Source: Chitinophaga sancti
Lineage (GTDB): Bacteria > Bacteroidota > Bacteroidia > Chitinophagales > Chitinophagaceae
NCBI RefSeq assembly: GCF_034087045.1
Contig: NZ_CP139247.1
Span: 3,684,001-3,748,000 of the forward strand
Direction: 5' to 3'
DNA length: 64,000 nucleotides
A program made the translations under genes and the position numbers. Below are positions 1 to 9,500 of this stretch, piece after piece (the stretch's first letter is position 1; every line of letters starts with the position of its first letter). The notes under the pieces were generated by a model. It was not told the DNA's origin and searched no databases. It saw only the letters and a list, made by a program, of their open reading frames with translations.

Positions 1-582
1 GTGCATGCAGATACTGTTGGAAGAAGTTATGCTTCCCTGCTGGGTATAAGCCAGGATCAGCGGATTTATGTACAGTTAAATCAATCCCGCTTTTTACAGA
101 TGATGGAAATAAGAGGCGCGCAAAGTTATTGGGATACATTACGCGGAATGCAACAGCAGAAGCCTGTAACAGCAAGCAATACCGGTACATTGCCCAACCT
201 GGTGCTGATCACTGATAACGCTGAAAGAGCGGGCCTTATTCACCATGAACTGGTACTCCTTGTAAAAGATGTATTAGTCATTCCCGAAGAAGAGGAGATA
301 GATCCCGCCAGGAGTTTTAGTGATATGGGAATGGATTCTATTTTACTCCTGAAGTTTGTGGAAAGAATCAATAAACGCCTGGGCACAACCATAACTTCAA
401 ATACAATCTTCAATTACCCGGCTACAGGTTTGTTAACGACCCACATCAATGAATTATCAACACCGCAACCTGTAACAGTGATAAAAACAGTTAAAGAGAA
501 TCTCCGGTATAGTTATACAGCAGATATGAGTGATGCCGAATTGCTGAAAATGATCAATAAAGAAATTCAAAAATATTCATAA
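1..582 (+). CDS. 3' end of a modular PKS (post-KR segment plus ACP), truncated by the window edge
   Basis: The reading frame is open from the first base, so the GTG there is probably an internal Val codon and the gene extends upstream. Residues 1-50 resemble the stretch that follows a ketoreductase domain in type I PKSs (the RFLQ...RG...YWDTL part). Residues about 75-150 form an acyl carrier protein; the phosphopantetheine Ser is S113 in a GMDSILLL motif. The C-terminal tail of about 40 residues may be a docking segment to the next protein, whose ATG starts one base after the stop. The protein would extend the acyl chain just before the aminotransferase module. Its KS, AT and other domains lie outside the window, so the reduction level of this unit is unknown. 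The ACP call is firm; the KR call rests on a short remnant. Confidence 0.8.
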   Translation: MHADTVGRSYASLLGISQDQRIYVQLNQSRFLQMMEIRGAQSYWDTLRGMQQQKPVTASNTGTLPNLVLITDNAERAGLIHHELVLLVKDVLVIPEEEEIDPARSFSDMGMDSILLLKFVERINKRLGTTITSNTIFNYPATGLLTTHINELSTPQPVTVIKTVKENLRYSYTADMSDAELLKMINKEIQKYS

Positions 583-583
583 G

Positions 584-3500
584 ATGATGGAAAATATTGA
601 CCTTGTCAGGAAGTTATACGAAAGCCTTAGAACGGCCGAAGCAAAGATTGAATCCCTGGAGAAAAAGGAAAATGGTCCCGTGGCTATAGTTGGCATGTCC
701 TGTCGTTTTCCCGGTGCGGACAGTATCGCCGCATTCTGGAATAATCTGTGTAATGAACAGGATGCTGTGATTGAAGTACCGGCAGATCGCTGGAATACAA
801 ATTGGTTTTATGATAAAAATCCTGATACACCGGGTAAGTCCTATTGTAACAGTGGCACTTTTTTGGCCGATGTAAAAGGATTTGATGCTGCCTTCTTTAA
901 AATTACTCCTGCAGAGGCAAAACATATGTCTCCGCAGCAAAGGATACTGCTGGAAACTACCTGGCAGGCGCTGGAATCTGCTAATATCCGCCCGGGAAGC
1001 CTGATGGGCACCGGTACAGCTGTATACCTCTCCGCGTCCGACGATCATTATAAATATTTTTCAACAGAAAATTACGGAAAAGGAATATCTCCTTATTCTG
1101 TTACAGGTACTGCTGCCGCTACTGCCAGCGGAAGAATTGCTTACCAGTTAGGACTAACCGGAGCCAATATGGTCGTAGATACGGCCTGCTCATCCTCTCT
1201 TGTAGCTGTAGATCTTGGTATGCAGGAATTACGGGCCGGCAAAACAGACCTCGTGATTGCAGGGGGTATCAACCTGCAGCTTTCTCCCTTAGGGCATATT
1301 TGCCTTTCTAAAACAAGGGCATTATCTCCCGATGGCCGTTGCAAAACATTTGATGAAAGTGCTGATGGATATGGGCGCGGTGAGGGATGTGGTATTGTTA
1401 TCCTGAAACGATATGAAGATGCCGTAAGAGATGGAGACCATATTTTCTCTATCATCAGGGGATCTGCATTAAACCAGGATGGTGCCAGTAACGGGATGAC
1501 TGCTCCAAACGGTCTGGCACAGGAGAGATTGCTGCATACAGCGCTCGAACAGGCAGGTGTTTCTGCCAGTGAAGTATTATACCTGGAAGCACATGGTACC
1601 GGTACCAAACTGGGCGACCCGATTGAGGTGGAAGCCATTCAACACGTATATAACAAAATACCGCGGCAAGATCATCCGCTTTATATAGGAAGTGTTAAAA
1701 CTAATATTGGACATCTGGAAGCCGCTTCTGGGGTAGCTTCCCTGATAAAAACTGCTTTATGCCTTTATCACGGGAAAATACCCGCCAGCCTGCACTATAA
1801 TTCACCCAATCCCGCTATCCGCTGGAACGACCAGGTAAAAGTAATCACTACGCTTACGGATCTACCTGCCAGTGCATCCGGATTTGCTGCCGTGAGTGCT
1901 TTTGGTTTTAGCGGAACAAATGTGCATATGATATTGCAATCAGCACACAAAGCAAATCAGGGAAAACAAACCGGTGAGGCAACCGTGTTAATGCTGTCTG
2001 CAAAATCTGTAAGATCCTTAAAAAAACTGGTGGAAACATATGTGCTTTACCTGAAGGATACAACATATGCATTCACTGATATTGCATTTTCCGCATTACA
2101 TTGCCGGGATCATTTTGAAGAGAAACTGGCAGTTATTGCCACTGATAAACAGGCTGCTATCCAGCTCCTGCAATCATTTAATACTAAAGAGCGCCTGCTG
2201 GTAGCGCCTGGTGCAGATACAACAACATTGCTGAAAGATGCACATACTTACCTGGATTCTAAAATGATCACCCCGGCTGCATTTTCAATACAGGGCACAA
2301 AAGTACCCATACCGGTTTACCAGTTTGATCATGAGATGTACTGGATTGATGCCGCTTTATACCGCGCATTTATTCACCCGGAACAGGAGGATACCACTAT
2401 GGCACTTGCAGCTGAAGTGAAAAATGTTTCGGCAGAATCATTGTCATTGTATGTAAACAGGATCATCTGTGAAATCACAGAACTTAGTACAGATGCCTTT
2501 ACCGACGAAGATGATTTTTTCAGTATTGGTCTTGATTCTATCATGGTGATGCACATGCGGGAAATGATCCTGGATGATAAACATATCAATATTGAAATTT
2601 CAGCATTCTACGACCGGGTCAATACACCTGGCAAACTAAAGGAATTCCTGCAGGTTTCTTTGCCGGCAAACGCTTATGTGGAGGAACGTGCTGATGATAA
2701 TGCCTATGTTCCATATAAACAACCGGAAGTTAGTTCAGATCAGAAACCGAATGAACAGGATGAGGCACTAATGGCACTGGTGAATGAGGTAGTGGAGAAG
2801 AGCGGAGGATCCCGTGAGATAACACAACACTTCCGCCGCTATTTTGCCAATAACAGGAATATTGCCGGCTTCAAACCGAAGTGGAAGGATATGGTGTATC
2901 AACTAGTGGCAGAAAAAGGCGCTGGCGCACATATATGGGATGTAAATGGCAATCGTTTCCTGGACTTTACAATGGGATTTGGAGTACACCTGTTTGGTTA
3001 TAATCCTCCTTTTGTGAATGAAGCCTTACAGTATACATTACAGCGTCAGCTGATATTAGGAGCATTATCTCCCCAGGCAGGCAGGCTCGCAGAAAGGATC
3101 TGTACAATTACGGGAAATGACCGTGTGGCATTCTATAACACCGGTACAGAGGCTGTAATGGTAGCACTTCGTTTGGCCAGGGCTGCCACCGGTAAAAATA
3201 AGATTGTCCTTTTCTCCGGTTCTTATCACGGGACTTTTGATGGCATCCTGGCCAGACCTGGAAAAGGAATTTATGCTGAGCCACTGGCACCCGGCGTAAG
3301 CAACACCGTTAGTCAGGATGTAATTGTGCTGCGGTATGGTAATGAACAGGACCTGGAACATATTTTCACATTGGCTGGCGAAATAGCCGCTGTATTGGTA
3401 GAACCTGTGCAGAGCAGAAGACCGGATTTCTTTCCGGTAGCATACCTTGAAAAACTCTCGCATATTACTTCCGCCAATAACATAGCCCTGATCTTTGATG

Positions 3501-5461
3501 AAGTAATATCCGGATTCAGATTCGCTATCAATGGTATTCGTGCTTTTACAAAGGTCCGTCCGGACCTCAGCACTTATGGAAAGATTATAGGAGGAGGAAT
3601 ACCGGTGGGTATTGTAGCCGGGAATAAGAGATTTATGGATGCCGTCGATGGTGGTCACTGGTCTTATGGTGATCCTTCTTACCCTTCAGTGACCAATACA
3701 TTTGTGGCTGGTACCTTCTGCCATCATCCGCTGGCCATGGAAGCCGGAATGCAGGTGCTTGATTACCTGGAAGCAAATCCTGATATCTATGTATCACTGG
3801 AAGAAAAAACAGCACAGATCTGCAGTGAATTAAACAGGTATTTTGAAGAGAAAGATCTTCCGGTAAGTATGGTTCATTTCGGATCGCTTTTCCGGTTTGT
3901 TCTCAAAGGAAATTATGAACTGCTTTTTTATAAACTGCTGGCAAAGAATATTTACATATGGGAGGGGAGGAACTGTTACGTGTCAACTGCACATACCCAG
4001 GAAGATATCCGCTATTTTATTGATGCAGTGAAGCAAAGTTTTGATGAGTTACTGGCCGCACAACTGATCCGCACTGAAGCACCGGTAGTAAATTCAAGTC
4101 TTTCCTATGCACAGCAAAATATCTGGTGGGCCTGGAAATTACAGCCTGATTCATCCGCATTTAATCTTTCAGAAACTTTGTTGATTGAAGGTCCATTTCT
4201 TCCTGCAAAATTTGAGGAAGCATGTAACCTGCTGCTTCAGAAGCATGAAATTCTTCGCATGTCCTTTTATGAGGAAGATGGGATACCCCGGCAGCAAATG
4301 CGCCCAGATGCCCGTATTACGCTCAGCGAGATCTTCTTACCGGAAGACGAATCAGCAGCAGAGAAAGTATTATTTGAGTTGAACAGCCAGCCATTTAACA
4401 CCGCCAATGAATTATTATGGAAAGTATCTGTATGCCGGCGCGGTGAGGACCGTTATATCGTATCAGTAACCATTCACCATATCATCTGCGATGGCTGGTC
4501 AATGGAAATATTGTTCAATGAGCTGATCGATACCTATAATGAACTGACAACAGGTAATAAAAAAGATCCATCACAGCCTATTCAATACCGTCAATATATA
4601 GAAGAAGAACAAAATACAGCTACCAATGAACAACTGAAATCTTTCTGGCATCGCCAGGTAAATAACATAGCCCCGATGAATATGCCGGCTGTAACCGGTA
4701 GCCAGGGAAAAGGCGAAGAAACGCTTTTAATAAGCGGTGTAATGTATTCACAAATTAAGCAACTGGCGGCTGATCTGAACCTGAGTGTATTTATTGTAGT
4801 AGCCGCTGTTACACAATTGTTATTACATTGTTATACCGGCGCCACAGATCTCACAACAGGAACACCTGTTACAGGTAGAAGTAAAAATAAATGGAACAGG
4901 CTGATAGGCCACTTCCTCAATATACTGGTATTACGTATTGATATCAGGAGTGAAGAAAGTGCAGTTGATTTTCTCAACCGGCTTAAAACCCTGCTGCTGG
5001 AGATGTATGAAAAGCAGGATTATCCATTTGAACTGTTGAAAAATGAATGCTGGGACCGTAGCAGTACATTCCCATTCTTTGAAGTGGAAATTTCACTGCA
5101 GAACTTCCGGTTAAAACGCCATCATAATGACCGGAAATTTAATGATCTCACTGTTCGCCCTTTAGGCGGAAGCCTCTCTATAGATCCCAGGAAATATCCA
5201 ATGGAGTTCCGCTTTGATGAAGGTCATGAAGATATTATGCTGAAACTGGTCTATGATAGTACGCTATATCCTGATGTGCTGATACAGGAAATGATCAGCG
5301 ACTGGCAACAACTGCTTGAATTGCTTATAGACCAGCAGGATCAGGCAATTGGAGCACTCACTGCATCCATCAGAGAGATGCAACAGCAAAGAAAATCAAA
5401 TGCACTTCAAACACACCGCAAAAAGAATATCACCGGCCTTTTATCCAACAAAATACCATAA
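584..5461 (+). CDS. Hybrid PKS/NRPS: KS (no AT) - ACP - class III aminotransferase - condensation domain
   Basis: Domains: KS about 30-455 with C202 (in DTACSSSL), H337 (EAHGTGT) and H377 (NIGHLEAA); KS-AT linker remnant and post-AT motif (PVYQFDHEMYW) about 465-600; ACP about 615-690 with S652; PLP class III aminotransferase of the glutamate-1-semialdehyde type about 740-1160 with PLP Lys K1000 in YGKIIGGGIPVG; LCL-like C domain about 1175-1600 with HHIICDG at 1298-1304. There is no AT, so malonyl must come in trans. KS-ACP-AMT-C is the order found in MycA/ItuA of mycosubtilin and iturin, where the aminotransferase converts the beta-keto thioester to a beta-amine before the first peptide bond. 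The role here is inferred from that precedent. The C domain would join the beta-amino acyl chain to the first residue, loaded on the NRPS two genes downstream. Two adjacent ATGs (584, 587) could start it. Confidence 0.93.
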   Translation: MMENIDLVRKLYESLRTAEAKIESLEKKENGPVAIVGMSCRFPGADSIAAFWNNLCNEQDAVIEVPADRWNTNWFYDKNPDTPGKSYCNSGTFLADVKGFDAAFFKITPAEAKHMSPQQRILLETTWQALESANIRPGSLMGTGTAVYLSASDDHYKYFSTENYGKGISPYSVTGTAAATASGRIAYQLGLTGANMVVDTACSSSLVAVDLGMQELRAGKTDLVIAGGINLQLSPLGHICLSKTRALSPDGRCKTFDESADGYGRGEGCGIVILKRYEDAVRDGDHIFSIIRGSALNQDGASNGMTAPNGLAQERLLHTALEQAGVSASEVLYLEAHGTGTKLGDPIEVEAIQHVYNKIPRQDHPLYIGSVKTNIGHLEAASGVASLIKTALCLYHGKIPASLHYNSPNPAIRWNDQVKVITTLTDLPASASGFAAVSAFGFSGTNVHMILQSAHKANQGKQTGEATVLMLSAKSVRSLKKLVETYVLYLKDTTYAFTDIAFSALHCRDHFEEKLAVIATDKQAAIQLLQSFNTKERLLVAPGADTTTLLKDAHTYLDSKMITPAAFSIQGTKVPIPVYQFDHEMYWIDAALYRAFIHPEQEDTTMALAAEVKNVSAESLSLYVNRIICEITELSTDAFTDEDDFFSIGLDSIMVMHMREMILDDKHINIEISAFYDRVNTPGKLKEFLQVSLPANAYVEERADDNAYVPYKQPEVSSDQKPNEQDEALMALVNEVVEKSGGSREITQHFRRYFANNRNIAGFKPKWKDMVYQLVAEKGAGAHIWDVNGNRFLDFTMGFGVHLFGYNPPFVNEALQYTLQRQLILGALSPQAGRLAERICTITGNDRVAFYNTGTEAVMVALRLARAATGKNKIVLFSGSYHGTFDGILARPGKGIYAEPLAPGVSNTVSQDVIVLRYGNEQDLEHIFTLAGEIAAVLVEPVQSRRPDFFPVAYLEKLSHITSANNIALIFDEVISGFRFAINGIRAFTKVRPDLSTYGKIIGGGIPVGIVAGNKRFMDAVDGGHWSYGDPSYPSVTNTFVAGTFCHHPLAMEAGMQVLDYLEANPDIYVSLEEKTAQICSELNRYFEEKDLPVSMVHFGSLFRFVLKGNYELLFYKLLAKNIYIWEGRNCYVSTAHTQEDIRYFIDAVKQSFDELLAAQLIRTEAPVVNSSLSYAQQNIWWAWKLQPDSSAFNLSETLLIEGPFLPAKFEEACNLLLQKHEILRMSFYEEDGIPRQQMRPDARITLSEIFLPEDESAAEKVLFELNSQPFNTANELLWKVSVCRRGEDRYIVSVTIHHIICDGWSMEILFNELIDTYNELTTGNKKDPSQPIQYRQYIEEEQNTATNEQLKSFWHRQVNNIAPMNMPAVTGSQGKGEETLLISGVMYSQIKQLAADLNLSVFIVVAAVTQLLLHCYTGATDLTTGTPVTGRSKNKWNRLIGHFLNILVLRIDIRSEESAVDFLNRLKTLLLEMYEKQDYPFELLKNECWDRSSTFPFFEVEISLQNFRLKRHHNDRKFNDLTVRPLGGSLSIDPRKYPMEFRFDEGHEDIMLKLVYDSTLYPDVLIQEMISDWQQLLELLIDQQDQAIGALTASIREMQQQRKSNALQTHRKKNITGLLSNKIP

Positions 5462-5472
5462 TTATATTCGTT

Positions 5473-6492
5473 ATGCAATTTAACAGACCCCAGTTTTCCC
5501 TGAAAAATATACAACCTAAAACCGTTGATCTGCCCGAAGATATATTACAGCGGGAAACGATGTTACCTGGTCACTTTCCCATGGTATATAAGCCGGCTAT
5601 AGATGGCATCTCCCTGCGTTCATGGATAGGAGATCACCTGGCAGATATCGGGACAGATTTAAAAAAATATGGCGCCATTCTTTTTAGAGGATTTGATGTG
5701 CCGGACAGAGATGCCTTCCAGGAAGTGATGAAAGCATTCGGGGAAGAGCTGATGTCTTATAAAGACCGTTCTTCTCCCCGTACTGAAATCAGTGGCAATT
5801 TATATACTTCCACAGAGCACCCGGCAGACCAGGTGATCAATATGCATAATGAACTTTCCTACTCTCATACATGGCCGCTGAAGATTGCCTTTTACTGTTC
5901 AAAACAACCATTGGAAAGAGGAGAAACTCCTATTGCAGATGTAAGAAAAGTATTAAAGCGACTGCCGGATGCACTTATCAGCAGTTTTAAACAGAAAGGT
6001 ATTTTATACCGCCGTTTGTTACAAAAAGGAGTAGGCCTGTCATGGCAGGAAGTATATCAGACAGAAGATAGAGCCGTCGTTGAACAGCACTGTAAAACAT
6101 ACGGACTGAATTTTAAGTGGCTGGAAAAGGATGCCCTGGAAATAAAATGGTGCAGGCCTGCTATCCGTATTCATCCTGTTACAGGTGAAGAGATCTGGTT
6201 TAATCATGGCTATTTCTTCAACTTCATGGCACTGGCCCCTGAAATCCGTACAGCATTTGCTAGTATGGACGAGCTGCCCTTCAATACTTATTATGGAGAT
6301 GGGTCTCCCATTGAACCTGCTTTTCTTACCGCTATTTACGAAGCCTACCGGGATGAATGTGTGTATTTCCCCTGGGTAAATCAGGATATCCTGTTAATGG
6401 ATAATATGCTGGTGGCACACGGTCGTAATTCATTCACAGGAGCAAGAGAAATTAACGTAGTAATGATGCAGCCTTTCGGGGAACATGCCTAA
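5473..6492 (+). CDS. TauD/SyrP-like Fe(II)/2-oxoglutarate dioxygenase, probable Asn/Asp beta-hydroxylase
   Basis: A 339-residue stand-alone TauD/TfdA-fold protein. The iron ligands are visible as the HxE pair H125-N126-E127 in MHNELSY and distal H316 in VAHGRNSF; a downstream Arg in TGAREIN is the likely 2-oxoglutarate anchor. SyrP-type relatives hydroxylate the beta carbon of Asp or Asn while it is tethered to an NRPS carrier. The gene lies between the protein ending in a C domain and the NRPS beginning with a C-like domain without HH, the layout described for interface-domain-dependent hydroxylases. The next A domain reads as Asn-specific, so beta-hydroxy-Asn is the simplest prediction. It may also serve the second interface-containing Asn module, which has no hydroxylase gene of its own. 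Family is clear; substrate and stereochemistry are inferred. Confidence 0.87.
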   Translation: MQFNRPQFSLKNIQPKTVDLPEDILQRETMLPGHFPMVYKPAIDGISLRSWIGDHLADIGTDLKKYGAILFRGFDVPDRDAFQEVMKAFGEELMSYKDRSSPRTEISGNLYTSTEHPADQVINMHNELSYSHTWPLKIAFYCSKQPLERGETPIADVRKVLKRLPDALISSFKQKGILYRRLLQKGVGLSWQEVYQTEDRAVVEQHCKTYGLNFKWLEKDALEIKWCRPAIRIHPVTGEEIWFNHGYFFNFMALAPEIRTAFASMDELPFNTYYGDGSPIEPAFLTAIYEAYRDECVYFPWVNQDILLMDNMLVAHGRNSFTGAREINVVMMQPFGEHA

Positions 6493-6503
6493 TTATTTAT
6501 ACA

Positions 6504-9500
6504 ATGACAAGTATTTTATTGGACGCGATTACCCTGTCCCTTACTGAACAGCAGAAAGTGATATTCAAAACAGGTGGAGATAGACTCCCCGTTTTTTGTA
6601 ACTGGAAGTTTGAAACTACTATCCCGGTAGATGTTCCGGTGCTGAAAAAAATGATTATCTGCCTTTTTCAACAGCATGAGGCGCTTTCGACCAGGTTTGT
6701 AGAACAGGCCAATCTTGTATACCCTTTGCAGAGAATAATGCCGGATGATGTTTCTGGCTATCATATCGCTGTGGAAAGCCATCCCGGTAATGCCACCGAT
6801 TTCCTGCTGCATTGCAGAAACTATCCGCATGAGACTGAAATGCGTTGCGTATTTATGGCTGCTCCTGATACAACAGCAGGATATTGGAATGCATATCTGC
6901 AATTTCCATCAGGTATAGTTGATTTTCATAGTATGGGAAAGCTTTGCGTGGCTATTCAGGAACTCTTTTCCGGACGCATAGCCGCCATTCCGGTCGTTGC
7001 ATATTCGCAATATGTAAGCTGGCAACACGATACATTAAAAGAAGTACCTGAAGCTGTAAAGGATTGGTGTAACAAACAGTTATCCGGGCAGACTGATTTT
7101 ACCCCTTTCCTGTTTCACCGCACTGCACCTGTTATTGCCGGGAAATACGAAACCACCTGCAGACATACCATTCCACTCTCTTCTGTTATAACCAGGGAAT
7201 ATTGTTATGCGATTTTTGCTATACTACTCAGTCATTTTACCAATAAAAACGTGGTACGGCCAGGTATTGTTTTACCCGGACGTATATATGATGAACTGGA
7301 TCAGACTGTAGGATTAATTGACCAGGTAGTGCCTTTACAGCTTACTTTTGACGAAACATGTTCTTTCCATCAACTCAGGACTTTAACCGGTAACCTACTG
7401 TCAGAACTTCAATCTGTAGCAGAGTATATCAGTCATGACCTTATTCATACCACTCCTTATATTATCCAGTATGTGAAAATGCCGGAAGGCGTTAGTTTGG
7501 ATGACTGGCAGGTACTGCAACCCGGTGCCGCTTTACAGTTGGATATACTGGAAGATCATACCCACATCACAACAAGGTGGAATTATAACACGGCCTGTTT
7601 TAAAAAGTCTGATGTGGAACAACTGGACGTTGTGTTGCAAAGGTTATTTGAAAAAGGAACAGCTCTTCCGGACAACCTCACGGATGTAAACCAGCTCACA
7701 GAAACATTCTCTGTTACTCCGGTAAAGCCGGATCCCACACAAAAGGATATCCTCGGGATGTTTAATACCGCCTGTCATAAATATGCAGCTAAGACAGCGG
7801 TTATGGATGATCTTCAAAGTTATACTTATACCTCCTTACAGGAGCAATCGGATATGCTGGCTAAATGCCTGATAGCAGAGAAAGGTATTCAGCGCGGAGA
7901 TATCATTGCATTATGTACATCCAGGAGTGCAGACCTTATTGCTGTTATTCTGGCCATTCTGAAAACCGGCGCTGCTTTTCTTCCTGTTGATATGTCCCAG
8001 CCGGACGAACGTATTCATGCCGTGTTGAATGATGCATCACCCGCACTTATCCTGACCGCACTGCCGGGTGACCGGCATATCCCAGGTAATACCTGTACGG
8101 TAAACAGCTTATTCAATACTACGGAAATTAACACCGCCATCACACTTCCCCAAACGCAGGGAACAGATCTGGCCTATATCATTTATACATCCGGTACAAC
8201 CGGTAAGCCGAAAGGATGTATGATCAGCAGGGAAAACCTGTCGCATTATATACACTGGTGTAATAATAATTACCTGAAAAATAATGATTACGGTAATTTT
8301 CCCTGGTTCACACCATTGTCTTTTGACCTTACCATTACCACTATCTTTTTACCATTGGTAAAAGGGAAACGTATCGTGGTATTCCCTGAAACCAAACAGG
8401 CAGATGTAATACTGCAGGAATGTTTTTCCGGAGTGAATGGAGTGGATAGCATAAAACTGACCCCTTCACATATCAGCCTGCTGAAACATACGGATATTAA
8501 AAGCACATCCATTCAACTTGTGATCACAGGTGGAGAACAATTGCTTCACTCTCAGGTGGATTTACTGTTCGGACTGAATGAAAAAATAAATCTGTATAAT
8601 GAATATGGCCCTACGGAAGCTACTGTGGGATGCATTGTAAAGAAAATACAGCCGGATGATGAGCTGATCACCATTGGTAATCCTATTGCCGGTATGCGGG
8701 CAATGATTCTTAACAACCGGCAGGAACCCTTGATGCGTGGGTTGATGGGAGAACTTTATCTCTATGGTAACGGCATTGCCAAAGGTTACCTGAATAATAC
8801 CACGCTCACTGGTGAAAAATTTATTACGCTGGGAAATACACTGTTTTATCGTACCGGGGATCTGGTGAGAAGATTACCAAACGGAGAACTCATTTTCCTT
8901 GGCAGAATAGACAGCCAGGTAAAGATCAGGGGATACCGGATTGAAACAGAAGAAATTTTATACCATCTCACCCGTATAAAAGGAATTGTAAAAGCGCATA
9001 TTCTGGTAGAGCAACAGTTGAATGAACCTGTACTGGCTGCCTTCTATGAAGCCACATCCGTTATAGATAAACAACAGTTGCTGAAAGCCCTCAGTGAAAA
9101 GCTACCGGCTTACATGATACCGCAACAGTTCTACCAGGTAAAAAATATGCCACTCTCCGTTAATGGGAAAACAGATGAAAAACAGTTGCGGTTGCACACC
9201 CTCACAATAAAAGAAGACGCTGTAACTTTTGAGCCTCCCATCAATGAAACTGAAGAAAAAATAGCTGCTATCTGGATGGAGATTTTGCAGGTAAACCGTA
9301 TTGGAAGGAATGATCATTTCTTTACATCCGGCGGGCAGAGTATAAAAGCTTCTGCACTGGTAGCAAGATTAAATAAACAGTTTCACACTACGCTTACCCT
9401 GAAGGATATTTTTGAGTATCCTGTTATTTCAGAACAGGCCACTCAGATAACAAATCATATAAAATCATCTCCTGCAGAAGGCCCCATAGTACTTCCTGCC

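Noticed and set aside
1141..1638. Long antisense open frames inside the PKS/NRPS genes (this one and many similar)
   Set aside because: They lie opposite strongly supported domains with catalytic motifs in the other frame, and their translations show no family resemblance.
6504..7730. N-terminal C-like domains as ordinary C domains inactivated by mutation
   Set aside because: Three independent copies share the same loss of HH with the Asp kept, always before an Asn/Asp A domain and always with a complete C domain just upstream. That pattern indicates a specialised role and not decay.
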